Made by a program: the position numbers and the translations under genes. The notes below the pieces were generated by a model. That model made no database searches. It worked only from the letters and a program-made list of their open reading frames with translations, and was not told where the DNA came from. Positions 34,710-43,619 of a DNA stretch of 64,000 nucleotides are shown piece after piece (the first letter of the stretch is position 1; every line of letters begins with the position of its first letter). Origin of the DNA: Prevotella sp. oral taxon 475 (GTDB taxonomy: Bacteria; Bacteroidota; Bacteroidia; Bacteroidales; Bacteroidaceae); assembly GCF_018127805.1 (NCBI RefSeq), contig NZ_CP072334.1, forward strand, positions 1,404,001-1,468,000, written 5' to 3'.

Positions 34710-34816
34710 GAGGCAATGGCGTTATCTTTCCCATCCTCTTTAAGCTACATCCATCTTCCAAATGTTTCGGAAACCATCAAACGTACAGGATATGTTGAAA
34801 AACAGAGATTTTCCTT

Positions 34817-34846
34817 TTGAACTTTCATTGAATTGCACTATTTTTG
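34817..34846 (+). promoter_or_regulatory. Promoter of the flippase-like gene
   Basis: TTG (34817-34819), 19-base spacer, TATTTTTG (34839-34846): a full consensus match. The -7 box contains the TTG that opens the longest ORF, so that codon cannot be the start. Confidence 0.85.
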
Positions 34847-34867
34847 CAGGGTATAAAAGCTGCTAAA

Positions 34868-35872
34868 TTGAAACCCAAGCACATAGTAAACGATACCCTT
34901 AAAGTGGTTCTGTCGCTCTTTCTCGGCGGTGCCATTCTTTATTGGATGTATCGCGGGTTTGATTTCAAACAAGTGGAACAGGTGATGTTGCATGAAATGA
35001 ACTGGACGTGGATGTTGCTTTCATTTCCTTTCGGCATCATGGCCCAGGTGTTCAGAGGCTGGAGATGGCGCCAATCGCTCGAACCCGTGGGCGAAAAGCC
35101 ACGCTCTTCCACCTGCATCCATGCCATTTTCATCTCCTATGCAACCAGTTTGCTGATTCCCCGCATCGGAGAGTTTGCCCGTTGTGCCATATTGCGCCGT
35201 TACGACAAAACCGATTTCCCGAAGGCTCTCGGAACGGTAGTTGCCGAACGAGCCATCGACTCATTGCTTGTGCTCGCCGTTGCCGGCATTACCTTGGTCT
35301 CGCAGATGCGCATCTTCCATATCTTCTTCGATCAAACGGGGACGAGTATCGATGCCGTGATCGACCGTTTTTCAACAGCTGGCTACATCGTTACGGGCAT
35401 TTGCGCTGCAGCAGTGGGTGTTTTGCTCCACTTTCTCTTTAAACGCATGGCTATATATAATAAGGTGAAAGAGACGGTAAGGGGAATATGGCAGGGTATC
35501 AACTCGGTCAAACGGGTACGCAACAAGCCACTCTACCTCTTCTTCACCTTGGCCATATGGGGCAGTTACTTCCTGCACTATTATCTCACGTTCTTCTGTT
35601 TCGAATCAACGGTAAGTCTGGGGATGGCCTGCGCCATGGTAACGTTCGTGGTAGGCAGCATTGCCGTCATCGTTCCCACACCGAATGGAGCAGGCCCCTG
35701 GCATTTCGCCGTGAAAACAATGCTGATTCTCTATGCTGTGGGTAGCAACGATGCACTTAATTTCGTACTCATCGTGCACTCGGTGCAAACACTCCTCGTC
35801 ATCGTTCTCGGCGTATATGCATGGATTGCCCTTGCTTTTACACATCAAAAAGAAACGGCGGAAATGTCTTGA
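34868..35872 (+). CDS. Lysylphosphatidylglycerol synthase-type membrane protein (flippase-like domain)
   Basis: A 334-aa polytopic membrane protein of the UPF0104/AglD-MprF-like family, seven or eight helices; relatives flip or transfer lipid-linked groups, but many lack the catalytic domain, as here. Conserved segments: FRGWRWRQSL, YATSLLIPRIGEFARCAILRR and the C-terminal IVPTPNGAGPWHFAV. The open frame reaches back to a TTG at 34844, but that codon is inside the -7 box; a TTG at 34868 (reading MKPKHIVNDTLK) about 15 bases after the expected transcription start is the best initiation codon. It is followed 43 bases later by pepD. Confidence 0.8.
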   Translation: MKPKHIVNDTLKVVLSLFLGGAILYWMYRGFDFKQVEQVMLHEMNWTWMLLSFPFGIMAQVFRGWRWRQSLEPVGEKPRSSTCIHAIFISYATSLLIPRIGEFARCAILRRYDKTDFPKALGTVVAERAIDSLLVLAVAGITLVSQMRIFHIFFDQTGTSIDAVIDRFSTAGYIVTGICAAAVGVLLHFLFKRMAIYNKVKETVRGIWQGINSVKRVRNKPLYLFFTLAIWGSYFLHYYLTFFCFESTVSLGMACAMVTFVVGSIAVIVPTPNGAGPWHFAVKTMLILYAVGSNDALNFVLIVHSVQTLLVIVLGVYAWIALAFTHQKETAEMS

Positions 35873-35915
35873 AACGACAATACAATTTATATTACTAACT
35901 TTAAACCAACAAGTT

Positions 35916-37379
35916 ATGAGTGAAATCAAAAAGTTAAACCCGGAAAACATTTGGCGTAATTTCTATCATCTTACGCGTGTTCCACGTCCATCCGGACATT
36001 TGGAAAAGGTGAAACAGTTTTTACTCGACTTCGCTAAAGAGGCCGGAGTAGAAGCCTTTGTAGACCAAGCCGACAATATCGTGATGCGGAAACCGGCCTC
36101 TCCCGGTATGGAAAATCGCAAGACCGTTACCTTGCAGGCGCACATGGATATGGTTCCACAGAAATCGCCCGACAGTCAGCACAATTTTGAAACCGATCCC
36201 ATTGAAACTTGGATCGACAAAGAGTGGGTTCGAGCAAAGAATACGACCCTGGGTGCAGATAATGGCATAGGTGTAGCAGCCATTATGGCGGTGATGGAAG
36301 CAAAAGACCTAAAGCATGGCCCCGTAGAAGGACTTATTACGGCCGACGAAGAGACGGGTATGTTTGGAGCAAACGACCTACCCAAAGGTGAATTGCAAGG
36401 CGACATCCTACTCAATCTCGACTCAGAAACCTGGGGAAACTTCGTCGTAGGAAGTGCCGGAGGCATTGACGTGACGGCCACTCGCTGCTATCAAGAAGAA
36501 CCCGTTGCTGCAGGCAGAACGGCATTAAAAATAACAATCAAAGGTCTGAAAGGCGGACACTCGGGTCTGGAGATACACGAAGGGCGTGCCAACGCCAACA
36601 AATTGATGGCTCGTGTGCTCACAAAGCTGATCGAAAATTGCGATGCCGAGGTGGCTACATGGCAGGGTGGAAATATGCGCAATGCCATTCCGTACAAAGC
36701 AGAGGCGGTGATCACATTGCCAGAATCACAAATAAAAAAGGCTAACGGTCTGTTGGCAGAACTGAAAGCCGTGCTCGAAACGGAGTATCGGTTTGTAGAA
36801 AACCAGATAGAACTTTTCTCCGAACCAGTGGAAACGCCCAAACGACAAATGGCAGCAGAGGATCGGAAGACGATTCTCAATGCTATTTATGGCTGTCACA
36901 ATGGTGTGCTACGCATGATTCCAGCTATTCCAACAGTGGTAGAAACATCGTCTAACCTCGCTATCGTAGAATTGGAAGGCGGTAAGGCCAGTTTGAAGAT
37001 CCTGGCACGTAGCTCCAGCGAAACGATGAAAGAGTATATCTGCGAGACTTTGAAGGGAACGCTCTCCCTTGCAGGCTTCGATATCGCGTTGAGCGGAAGC
37101 TATCAGGGCTGGGATCCTAACACCGACAGCGAGATTTTGCTGTTGCTGCAACATCTTTACAAAGAGCTCTTCCACGAAGACGCTGTGGTGAAGGTAGATC
37201 ACGCAGGTTTGGAATGTTCTATCATATTGGGCAAGTATCCACATCTTGACGTTGTGTCGATGGGACCTACCATTCGGTCGCCTCATAGTACCAGCGAACG
37301 ATGTCTTCACGAAACAGTCGAACCTTTCTGGAGACTGCTGAAAAAGGTGCTGGAAGAGGTTCCGGAGAAGAAGAAATAA
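35916..37379 (+). CDS. pepD: Aminoacyl-histidine dipeptidase (PepD)
   Basis: Cytoplasmic zinc dipeptidase of family M20 (beta-Ala-His dipeptidase type) that hydrolyses Xaa-His and other dipeptides. From the ATG at 35916 (MSEIKKLNPENIWRNFYHLT) it has 487 aa; the frame extends upstream into the previous gene but without family resemblance. Metal-site motifs: LQAHMDMVPQKS, GADNGIGVAAIMAVME, TADEETGMFGA and the C-terminal GPTIRSPHSTSERC. The lid domain has KGGHSGLEIHEGRANA. With ptpA it fits a peptide-consuming lifestyle. Confidence 0.94.
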   Translation: MSEIKKLNPENIWRNFYHLTRVPRPSGHLEKVKQFLLDFAKEAGVEAFVDQADNIVMRKPASPGMENRKTVTLQAHMDMVPQKSPDSQHNFETDPIETWIDKEWVRAKNTTLGADNGIGVAAIMAVMEAKDLKHGPVEGLITADEETGMFGANDLPKGELQGDILLNLDSETWGNFVVGSAGGIDVTATRCYQEEPVAAGRTALKITIKGLKGGHSGLEIHEGRANANKLMARVLTKLIENCDAEVATWQGGNMRNAIPYKAEAVITLPESQIKKANGLLAELKAVLETEYRFVENQIELFSEPVETPKRQMAAEDRKTILNAIYGCHNGVLRMIPAIPTVVETSSNLAIVELEGGKASLKILARSSSETMKEYICETLKGTLSLAGFDIALSGSYQGWDPNTDSEILLLLQHLYKELFHEDAVVKVDHAGLECSIILGKYPHLDVVSMGPTIRSPHSTSERCLHETVEPFWRLLKKVLEEVPEKKK

Positions 37380-37467
37380 AGCCTTGTTGCTCATCATGAC
37401 CATGTTCAAGCAGGCTTGACATGACTTTATTTGGCTGGAACGAAAACATTTTTCTCTTTGAAAGGTA

Positions 37468-37540
37468 GAGAAGTCGGGATAAATACTCGACAGGGTGCCA
37501 TACAATTGCAGTCTGCAACGAGTTCATCGCCCGACTTCTC
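37468..37540 (+). terminator. Possible pepD terminator (long branched hairpin)
   Basis: GAGAAGTCGGG (37468-37478) pairs with CCCGACTTCTC (37530-37540), followed by CGCTTCTTTTT. The 51-base loop contains a second stem ACTCG/CGAGT and the palindrome TTGCAG-T-CTGCAA. It could also be a small structured RNA. Confidence 0.55.
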
Positions 37541-37631
37541 CGCTTCTTTTTATCCTCATAGAGAAAATAAAAAACAGTCGTTCTGTTTTGATTTTTCTTT
37601 ATACCTTATTATATATCCCATATTTTTTGAG

Positions 37632-37639
37632 TAACTTTG
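37632..37639 (+). promoter_or_regulatory. Likely -7 box of corA
   Basis: TAACTTTG 129 bases before the corA start. No exact TTG lies 19-21 bases upstream, so this is a partial match. Confidence 0.5.
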
Positions 37640-37716
37640 CACGGCAATAAAAATCAGCATTCATCCTATGGACGACTATCATTCGGAAAATCAGAAATCG
37701 TAAGTTGAGGATTGTG

Positions 37717-37764
37717 CTTCGCAGAGGCTAATCTTCACCTTATTTATTATTAGCGAAGATTAGC
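37717..37764 (+). promoter_or_regulatory. Hairpin covering the corA translation start region
   Basis: GCTAATCTTC (37727-37736) pairs perfectly with GAAGATTAGC (37755-37764), ending 3 bases before the corA ATG. CTTCGC (37717-37722) can instead pair with GCGAAG (37753-37758), so two mutually exclusive hairpins are possible. Either could hide the ribosome-binding region. It is too short for the classical M-box. Confidence 0.5.
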
Positions 37765-37767
37765 AAT

Positions 37768-38694
37768 ATGAAAACATACTGGAATACCAATTCTACTCTG
37801 AAGTCCATCAACGAATGGCAACCCAACTGCTGGATTCAGGTGACATGCCCCACGGAAGACGACCAGCAGATGCTGGAAGATCAATTCAATATCCCCGATT
37901 ATTTCTTGTCGGACATCAGCGATACCGACGAACGGGCACGCTATGAATATGATGATGGCTGGATGTTGATTATCCTTCGCATCCCATATGTTAAAGAAAT
38001 TCGTTCGCGAACACCTTATACCACAGTGCCTATCGGCATTATACACAAACGAGATGTGACCATTACGGTCTGCTATTACGAAACGAATATGATGATAGAT
38101 TTTGTGAGCTATCAGCAGAAACGCGGAGAGGGATTCACTGATCATGTCGACCTGATATTCCGGCTTTTCCTCTCTTCTGCCGTGTGGTATCTGAAACGAC
38201 TGAAACAAATCAACATCTTGATAGAGAAAGCCAAGCATAACCTCGATCAGGGTGTCAACAACGAGTCGCTCATCGGACTGAGTCGGCTGCAAGATTCACT
38301 GACCTACTTCATCACTTCCATACGGGGAAACGAGAATTTGTTGGCAAAACTCAAGTTCAAACTTCAGGTAGACGAATTGGATGCCGACCTGATTGAAGAT
38401 GTCAATATCGAAATGACACAGGCAAGAGAGACAACCAGCATCTATTCCGATATCCTTGAATCGACAATGGACACCTATTCAAGTATCATCAATAACAATA
38501 TGAACACCGTGATGCGTACACTTACCTCGGTAAGCATCATCATGATGTTCCCCACTCTGATTGCCTCTCTCTTCGGGATGAACCTTATCAACGGTATGGA
38601 AACCAGTCGTTGGGGATTCTTCGTCGCCATTGTCATTTCCTTTTTAGTGTCAGGCATATCGTGGTGGATTCTAAGAATCAAACGATTACTTTGA
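37768..38694 (+). CDS. corA: CorA-family magnesium/divalent-cation channel
   Basis: Homopentameric inner-membrane channel for Mg2+ (or Co2+/Ni2+/Zn2+ in some members). The 308-aa protein has a large cytoplasmic funnel domain, a long stalk helix and two C-terminal membrane helices; the signature GMN is present in IASLFGMNLING and the C-terminal tail is basic (RIKRLL). Length is normal. A leader of about 120 bases with alternative hairpins directly before the ATG suggests translational control. Confidence 0.92.
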   Translation: MKTYWNTNSTLKSINEWQPNCWIQVTCPTEDDQQMLEDQFNIPDYFLSDISDTDERARYEYDDGWMLIILRIPYVKEIRSRTPYTTVPIGIIHKRDVTITVCYYETNMMIDFVSYQQKRGEGFTDHVDLIFRLFLSSAVWYLKRLKQINILIEKAKHNLDQGVNNESLIGLSRLQDSLTYFITSIRGNENLLAKLKFKLQVDELDADLIEDVNIEMTQARETTSIYSDILESTMDTYSSIINNNMNTVMRTLTSVSIIMMFPTLIASLFGMNLINGMETSRWGFFVAIVISFLVSGISWWILRIKRLL

Positions 38695-38722
38695 AGAAAA
38701 AACACAAAAAAGGCATAGTTCG

Positions 38723-38754
38723 TTAGGAATATTCAATCTTTTTATATAAGTTTG
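38723..38754 (+). promoter_or_regulatory. Promoter of the DUF349 gene
   Basis: TTA (38723-38725, one mismatch from TTG), a 21-base spacer and a TAAGTTTG -7 box (38747-38754). Confidence 0.55.
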
Positions 38755-38805
38755 CAGCACTTACATCTATACAGTAAGTGCTATAACCAACTAAATCACA
38801 AACAA

Positions 38806-40698
38806 ATGATGGACTCTCAAGAGAAAGCCCTTCCCCGGGGAGAAGAAGAAAATACGAATATGGTGAAAGACCCGGTAAATGAAACATTGCCATCTACAGA
38901 CTGCACACAGACTACAGACGAGGTGAAAGCAGAAGTGGAAACTCCAATTGAAGAGGAATCGGCCATGAATACACCTAAGCGGAAAATATATCAATCCAAA
39001 GAGGAAATTCTGGAACGTGCCAAAACGATTGTGGCTGATAATGAAACGCCTGATAAAGAAGAAGTAGACTACCTGAAAACCACATTCTATAAATTGCATG
39101 TCGCTGAGCGAGACGCCGAACAAAAAGCTTATTTGGAAAATGGAGGCGACCCTAACACCTATCAAATCAAACCCGATGAGGTAGAAGAAGCATTCAAAGC
39201 ACAGATAGGAGTGATCAAAGAACGTCGCGCAAAGATTCTTCAAGAACAAGAACAAGAGAAACAAGAGAATCTGAAAAAGAAACTCGAAATTATCGAAAAG
39301 ATAAAAGCAATGGCTACATCGCCTGATGAAGCCAATAAATCATACGCCACTTTTAAGGAATTACAACAGGAATGGAAAGACATCAAAGCCGTACCTGCTG
39401 AAAAAGCCAATGAGTTGTGGCGCAATTACCATTTGTATGTTGAGCAGTTCTACGATCTCCTCAAACTCAACAGCGAAGCTCGTGAATACGATTTCAAGAA
39501 AAATCTCGAATTGAAGGAGAAACTTTGCGAGAACGCAGAAAAACTATCGGAGGAGAAAGATGTCATCAGTGCTTTCCATCAATTGCAAGAACTGCACCAA
39601 GCGTATAGAGAGATAGGACCCGTTTCAAAAGAATTGCGTGAGCAAATCTGGGGACGATTCAAAGCTGCGTCTACGATCATCAATAAAAAACATCAGCAAC
39701 ACTTTGAAGACCTACGCGCTAACGAGGAAGAAAACCTTGAAAAGAAAACCGTTCTGTGTGAAAAGGCGGAGGCAATAGCTGCAAAAGAAAATAAAGGAGC
39801 CGCCGATTGGGAAAAACATACCAAAGAAATGCTTGAGATACAAGCAGAATGGAAAACCATAGGGTTTGCTCCTCAAAAGATGAATGTGAAAATCTTTGAA
39901 CGTTTCCGTAAGGCTTGCGATGCCTTCTTTACCCAAAAGGCTGCCTTTTTCAAGGAAACGAGAGAACGCTATACAGAAAATATCGAAAAGAAACGCAAAC
40001 TGATAGAAAAGGCACAGGCCCTGGCCGACAGCACAGAGTGGCGTTCGACGGGCGATAAACTGATTGCCTTGCAAAAGGAATGGAAAACAATAGGCATGGT
40101 TCCGAGAAAGATAGGGGATAAATTATGGGAAGAATTTCTCACAGCTTGCAACAAATTTTTCGAAGCACGCAATGCCGTTCATGCCGATTCGCGCAGCGAA
40201 GAACATGAAAACCTCAGTAAGAAGCGACAGATTGTCGACCAGTTGAAAGAAATGTTGCAACTAACGGCCGATGATTTACAGGAAAAGGTAAAGCTTCTCG
40301 TCGATGAGTATAGCCAAATAGGCCATGTTCCCTATAAAGAGAAGAACAAACTTTATGATGATTTTCATAAGACGCTTGACCAACTCTATAAAAAGCTGAA
40401 CATTTCTGCTACCCATCGTAAGTTGGATGAATTCAAAACCAACTTGAAAAATATGGCTCAGCGCGGGGCCGACATGGTGGACAACGAGCGCGGACGTTTG
40501 TTGCGCCGTTATGAAGCCATCAAGTCGGAGGTGCAAACCTATGAAAACAATCTCGGATTCCTCAATGCCAGTAGCAAGAAGGGCAACAGCCTGATAGATG
40601 AAATGAACAGGAAAGTTCAGAAACTGAAAGATGATATGGAATTGGTTCGACAGAAGATCAAAGCTATCGACCAACAAAATAAAGAACAGCAACCATAG
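38806..40698 (+). CDS. DUF349 repeat protein
   Basis: A 630-aa cytoplasmic, highly charged helical protein. It starts at 38806 (MMDSQEKAL; the longer frame from 38752 begins in the promoter). Residues 1-60 are acidic and disordered. The rest is a series of about five DUF349 units of roughly 75 residues, each with a W-K-x-I-G/A-x-x-P motif (QQEWKDIKAVP, QAEWKTIGFAP, QKEWKTIGMVP), interspersed with coiled coil. DUF349 proteins are widespread in Bacteroidota; the function is unknown. Confidence 0.9.
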   Translation: MMDSQEKALPRGEEENTNMVKDPVNETLPSTDCTQTTDEVKAEVETPIEEESAMNTPKRKIYQSKEEILERAKTIVADNETPDKEEVDYLKTTFYKLHVAERDAEQKAYLENGGDPNTYQIKPDEVEEAFKAQIGVIKERRAKILQEQEQEKQENLKKKLEIIEKIKAMATSPDEANKSYATFKELQQEWKDIKAVPAEKANELWRNYHLYVEQFYDLLKLNSEAREYDFKKNLELKEKLCENAEKLSEEKDVISAFHQLQELHQAYREIGPVSKELREQIWGRFKAASTIINKKHQQHFEDLRANEEENLEKKTVLCEKAEAIAAKENKGAADWEKHTKEMLEIQAEWKTIGFAPQKMNVKIFERFRKACDAFFTQKAAFFKETRERYTENIEKKRKLIEKAQALADSTEWRSTGDKLIALQKEWKTIGMVPRKIGDKLWEEFLTACNKFFEARNAVHADSRSEEHENLSKKRQIVDQLKEMLQLTADDLQEKVKLLVDEYSQIGHVPYKEKNKLYDDFHKTLDQLYKKLNISATHRKLDEFKTNLKNMAQRGADMVDNERGRLLRRYEAIKSEVQTYENNLGFLNASSKKGNSLIDEMNRKVQKLKDDMELVRQKIKAIDQQNKEQQP

Positions 40699-40759
40699 AA
40701 AGAATAGATAAAAAAGCTGTTGACGAATTTCCATCTATAAGAAACTGTCATCCATTCTT

Positions 40760-40789
40760 AGGCATCAGTGTCTCACTGATGCCTTTTTC
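40760..40789 (+). terminator. Terminator of the DUF349 gene
   Basis: Perfect 11-bp stem AGGCATCAGTG/CACTGATGCCT with a 3-base loop followed by TTTTTCG. Confidence 0.92.
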
Positions 40790-40825
40790 GTAGAATAAGC
40801 CGTAGTGGACATATCAGCATCAAAA

Positions 40826-40860
40826 AGCAGGGAGTAAGCCTTGCATGCCTGCTCCCTGCT
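40826..40860 (-). terminator. Second hairpin terminator downstream of the HU-like gene
   Basis: AGCAGGGAG (40826-40834) pairs with CTCCCTGCT (40852-40860); on the minus strand it is followed by TTTTTG. It backs up the nearer hairpin at 40890-40940. Confidence 0.65.
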
Positions 40861-40889
40861 ATTGTTGATCGCTTTTGCTATCAAATAGA

Positions 40890-40940
40890 AAAGGGTGAAA
40901 CGATACCCGCCTGTTCGACGTCAGCATCTTTTCACCCTTT
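40890..40940 (-). terminator. Hairpin terminator of the HU-like gene
   Basis: AAAGGGTGAAA (40890-40900) pairs with TTTCACCCTTT (40930-40940); on the minus strand a T-rich stretch follows. The loop is long (29 bases). With the other hairpins it fills the 307-base gap after the DUF349 gene. Confidence 0.6.
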
Positions 40941-41004
40941 CAGTTGGGTTGGTCATCGGCTTCCACTCCGCAGGTCGACAGTCCTTTGAGTAGAAGCTTC
41001 GCAG

Positions 41005-41433
41005 CTATGACTTCGGCTTTTTCGGTTTTGCCTCCTTCTTGCTCCGTTTGGGATTATCCACCTCCACTTCTATTTTCTTCAGCGCATCACTGATCGGCTG
41101 CTTCCAGCGCACCAGAATTCGCGGACGCTTCAGTGAGGTGGCACATACGTCTTCCTCTTTCACTTCCATCTTCGAAGGAATGGTGGTGCGAAGCGAAAAG
41201 ATGTCACCCAAGTCGAGCGAACCACCCAGAGCAACCACTTCTTTGATGATGTTCTTCAACGTGATGAACACATTGCGCACATCGCCCTCGCTCAACGACG
41301 TTTCGCGAACAATGCGGTCGATGAGCCATTCTTGCGAGAACTTGAGTGGAGCCTTGGGTTCGGCCCCATACGCTTTTTGCCCTTTGCGTGGGCCTACGCC
41401 GAGCACGCGCTCGACAACTTTAAAAATAATCAT
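41005..41433 (-). CDS. HU/IHF-like DNA-binding protein with basic tail (HU-HIG type)
   Basis: A 142-aa nucleoid-associated protein. The central part (about 30-120) has the HU-like helix pattern (QEWLIDRIVRETSLSEGDVRN) and a strand region; the C-terminal tail is Lys/Pro-rich (RSKKEAKPKKPKS), like eukaryotic histone tails, which is a known trait of Bacteroidota HU relatives. The N-terminus carries MIIFKVVERVLGVGPRKGQK. It is flanked downstream by two terminators and upstream by the 23-bp palindromic array. Confidence 0.85.
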   Translation of the reverse strand: MIIFKVVERVLGVGPRKGQKAYGAEPKAPLKFSQEWLIDRIVRETSLSEGDVRNVFITLKNIIKEVVALGGSLDLGDIFSLRTTIPSKMEVKEEDVCATSLKRPRILVRWKQPISDALKKIEVEVDNPKRSKKEAKPKKPKS

Positions 41434-41541
41434 GTTCTTAACGGTTTAAATAAATACTATGGAGCTAAGCCATTGGGTTTCGCCCCGTTAACTGCTTTCT
41501 TTTAGTGCTGCATAGCCCACGCCGCTGGGTTGAGTTTCATC

Positions 41542-41845
41542 TTCCTATTGGCAAGGCTTTCGTCTTCCTATTGAGAATCCTTTTGTATTCCCATTGGGAA
41601 AGGTCTTGTCTTCCTATTGGGAATCCATCGATCTTCCTATTGGGAAAGGTCGAGGCTTCTCACTGGGAACACGATTGCCTCTATATTGTGAATGGAAAAG
41701 TACACCTATCGAACATCCTCAAAGAGCTATACTTATACTACTTTTGGATTGATACTTAAAGTATCGGAGGAGTGATACTTAGAGTCCTTGACCTTTCCTA
41801 TAAGGAATCCTCGACAAGTCCTAGTAGGAGTCCTCCGGCACCTCC
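41542..41845. repeat. 23-bp palindromic repeat array, 13 units
   Basis: Units start every 23 bp from 41542 to 41818 with no loss of phase. Each has an imperfect palindrome of about 13 bp and a spacer of about 10 bp. Cores change along the array: TTCCTATTGGGAA types first, then worn ones, then GATACTT-A-AAGTATC (41751), TTCCT-ATA-AGGAA (41795) and TCCT-AGT-AGGA (41819). It fills the gap between the HU-like gene and the 64-aa ORF. A plus-strand ORF across it (41505-41759) is repeat-derived and not counted. Confidence 0.9.
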
Positions 41846-41857
41846 AATACCTATCCC

Positions 41858-42052
41858 TTAGTCCTCCCACGGCGAGTAACCCGCCATCGTTTGTTCGACT
41901 GCCGCATCCTCCTCGTCTTCGTCGAAAATGCCAGGCTTAGCCAGTCCTTCGTTCTCGCCAACGGAGTGCGAACTGATAACGAACTGTGCGATGTTATCGT
42001 CGGTCAACAGTTGGGTAACCTTAATCTGCGGGGTGATATATCTTTGTTTCAT
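41858..42052 (-). CDS. Small acidic-tailed protein next to the LRR surface protein
   Basis: A 64-aa protein of unknown function, 32 bases downstream of the LRR gene and so likely cotranscribed. Its plan matches the 79-aa protein beside fimbrillin: a basic N-terminus with KQRYITP, a middle with FVISSHSV, and an acidic end with DEDEEDAA. There is no signal peptide or membrane segment. Overall identity between the two is low, so relatedness is an inference from layout and position. Confidence 0.65.
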   Translation of the reverse strand: MKQRYITPQIKVTQLLTDDNIAQFVISSHSVGENEGLAKPGIFDEDEEDAAVEQTMAGYSPWED

Positions 42053-42084
42053 TGTTTACTACTTATTACTTAATACTTTCTTAC

Positions 42085-43530
42085 TTACTCCCTCACTACT
42101 TTCTTGCCGTTGACGATGTAGATGCCGCGACCGGGATTCATCACGCGACGGCCCTGAAGGTCGTAGATGACGTCTTCGCGTGGCTGTGCTGTCGGGCGAA
42201 CGTCGCGTATGCCGGTCGTTTCGGCCTCCTTGCGGGCGGATTCGAAGTCGATTGTAAATCCTTTGGCGGGCGCAATGGCTTCGGCCAGACGCAGACCCGC
42301 ACGATGAGCTTTCAACTTGATGGAGGCTCCTTCGCGCGTGCCCTGCTTGTAAAAGCCGATGCCCTCGTCGCCGTTGGCCAGCACATAGTATTTATCGCCG
42401 GCCGACGAGAACTCCCGCTCGGTGGCGGTGCCGATGAGCAGGTTGCCTGTCACGTTCTCCTCCGTTCCCGTCACGTTGGCTTGATATTCTATCGTGCTAC
42501 TGGGCGTGCCTTGCAAAATAAATCCAGTCTGCTTCGGGATAATCTTGCCTGCGGTGAACGCCTTCACCACAGCTTGGTCGGGAATTATCTTGCTTCCACT
42601 TGGGTTGATGCCCGTGATGATATACGCCGTGCAGCCCGTAGGAATCTTGAAGTTCTCATTCTCTAAGTAATAGGAGGTATAGCCACTTGTACCGATGGCG
42701 AGTTCCTCGCGGTATAAGTTAGCACCATCTACCCAATACAGTTGAGACTTGTAAGCCGCTGTTGCATCAACAGGAAGATAAACCACTTGTAAATTGGTTA
42801 AGTTTCTAAAAGGATTGGCAGGATTATAAGCAGGATTACCTGGGTTGGAATTGTAGATAAGTGCAGGAGTAGGCTTGGTAAAATATATCCTTTCCAAATT
42901 ATCCAGTTCCGTAAAAGTAAATACACTGATGGTATCAAGCTGTGCAGGTAGTTCCAATTTCTTTAAGGGCGGATTACCATCTCCAAAGATATTATCGCCC
43001 AGCCTACGCAAGGTTTGTGGGAATTTGATATTGGTAACCATAGACTGAGATGGTTGATTGTTAAAGGCATAAGATCCGATGAACCTTACCCTTGTATGGG
43101 AAAGGTCTATCATCTTCAGTTTCTGTACGTATCTGAATGCTGCTGCCTCTATTACTTCCAACGTAGAAGGAAATATTATGTCTTCCAAATCAAAAGCAAG
43201 GTCGGCCGAATAAATTCGAATAACTTTAATGTTTTCAGATAGAATCAGTTTTTTTAGTCCATTACCATACACTTGGTTATCTACAAACGTAACTCTTCCT
43301 GCAATGTCTGTCACCTTGTAAATATCACCGTTGTAGGGAACTGTTCCGGGCACAGTCATAACAGTAGTACCAGGTGCTCCATTGCCTCGTGTTATCTTAG
43401 CGAGCTTGTTGACGGGGTCTGTAATGGTGAAATCAAACTGCACACCCGTTGGGTCTGTCCAACTCGAACTTTGTGCCCGTCCTGCAAGAGCGACGAAAAT
43501 GGCACAACATACTATTACTCTTCGTTTCAT
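42085..43530 (-). CDS. BspA-like leucine-rich-repeat surface protein with type IX-style C-terminal tail
   Basis: A 481-aa secreted protein, probably an adhesin. It has a signal peptide (residues 1-20, cut after GRAQ), a short N-terminal region, LRR_5/BspA-type repeats (about 70-250; e.g. LEVIEAAAFRYVQKLKMIDLS, a variant of the usual I-x-x-x-A-F pattern), then a beta-rich region. The last 40 residues (IYDLQGRRVMNPGRGIYIVN) match the C-terminal pattern seen on many Prevotella secreted proteins, suggesting export by the type IX system and surface anchoring. Its promoter and leader are shared in design with the fimbrillin locus. Confidence 0.87.
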   Translation of the reverse strand: MKRRVIVCCAIFVALAGRAQSSSWTDPTGVQFDFTITDPVNKLAKITRGNGAPGTTVMTVPGTVPYNGDIYKVTDIAGRVTFVDNQVYGNGLKKLILSENIKVIRIYSADLAFDLEDIIFPSTLEVIEAAAFRYVQKLKMIDLSHTRVRFIGSYAFNNQPSQSMVTNIKFPQTLRRLGDNIFGDGNPPLKKLELPAQLDTISVFTFTELDNLERIYFTKPTPALIYNSNPGNPAYNPANPFRNLTNLQVVYLPVDATAAYKSQLYWVDGANLYREELAIGTSGYTSYYLENENFKIPTGCTAYIITGINPSGSKIIPDQAVVKAFTAGKIIPKQTGFILQGTPSSTIEYQANVTGTEENVTGNLLIGTATEREFSSAGDKYYVLANGDEGIGFYKQGTREGASIKLKAHRAGLRLAEAIAPAKGFTIDFESARKEAETTGIRDVRPTAQPREDVIYDLQGRRVMNPGRGIYIVNGKKVVRE

Positions 43531-43619
43531 TGTTTTGTTATATTTGTTACTGAATACTTACACGAAAAATCGTCGTTATTTTCCTCTTGTGCGGCTTGGC
43601 AAAAGGGCATAAAAAAGTG

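Noticed and set aside
37646-37768. M-box magnesium riboswitch before corA
   Set aside because: The leader is too short and the M-box motifs are not seen; only a simple hairpin is supported.
41505-41759. An 84-aa plus-strand ORF between the HU-like gene and the 64-aa ORF
   Set aside because: Entirely made of 23-bp repeat units; the amino-acid pattern reflects the repeat.
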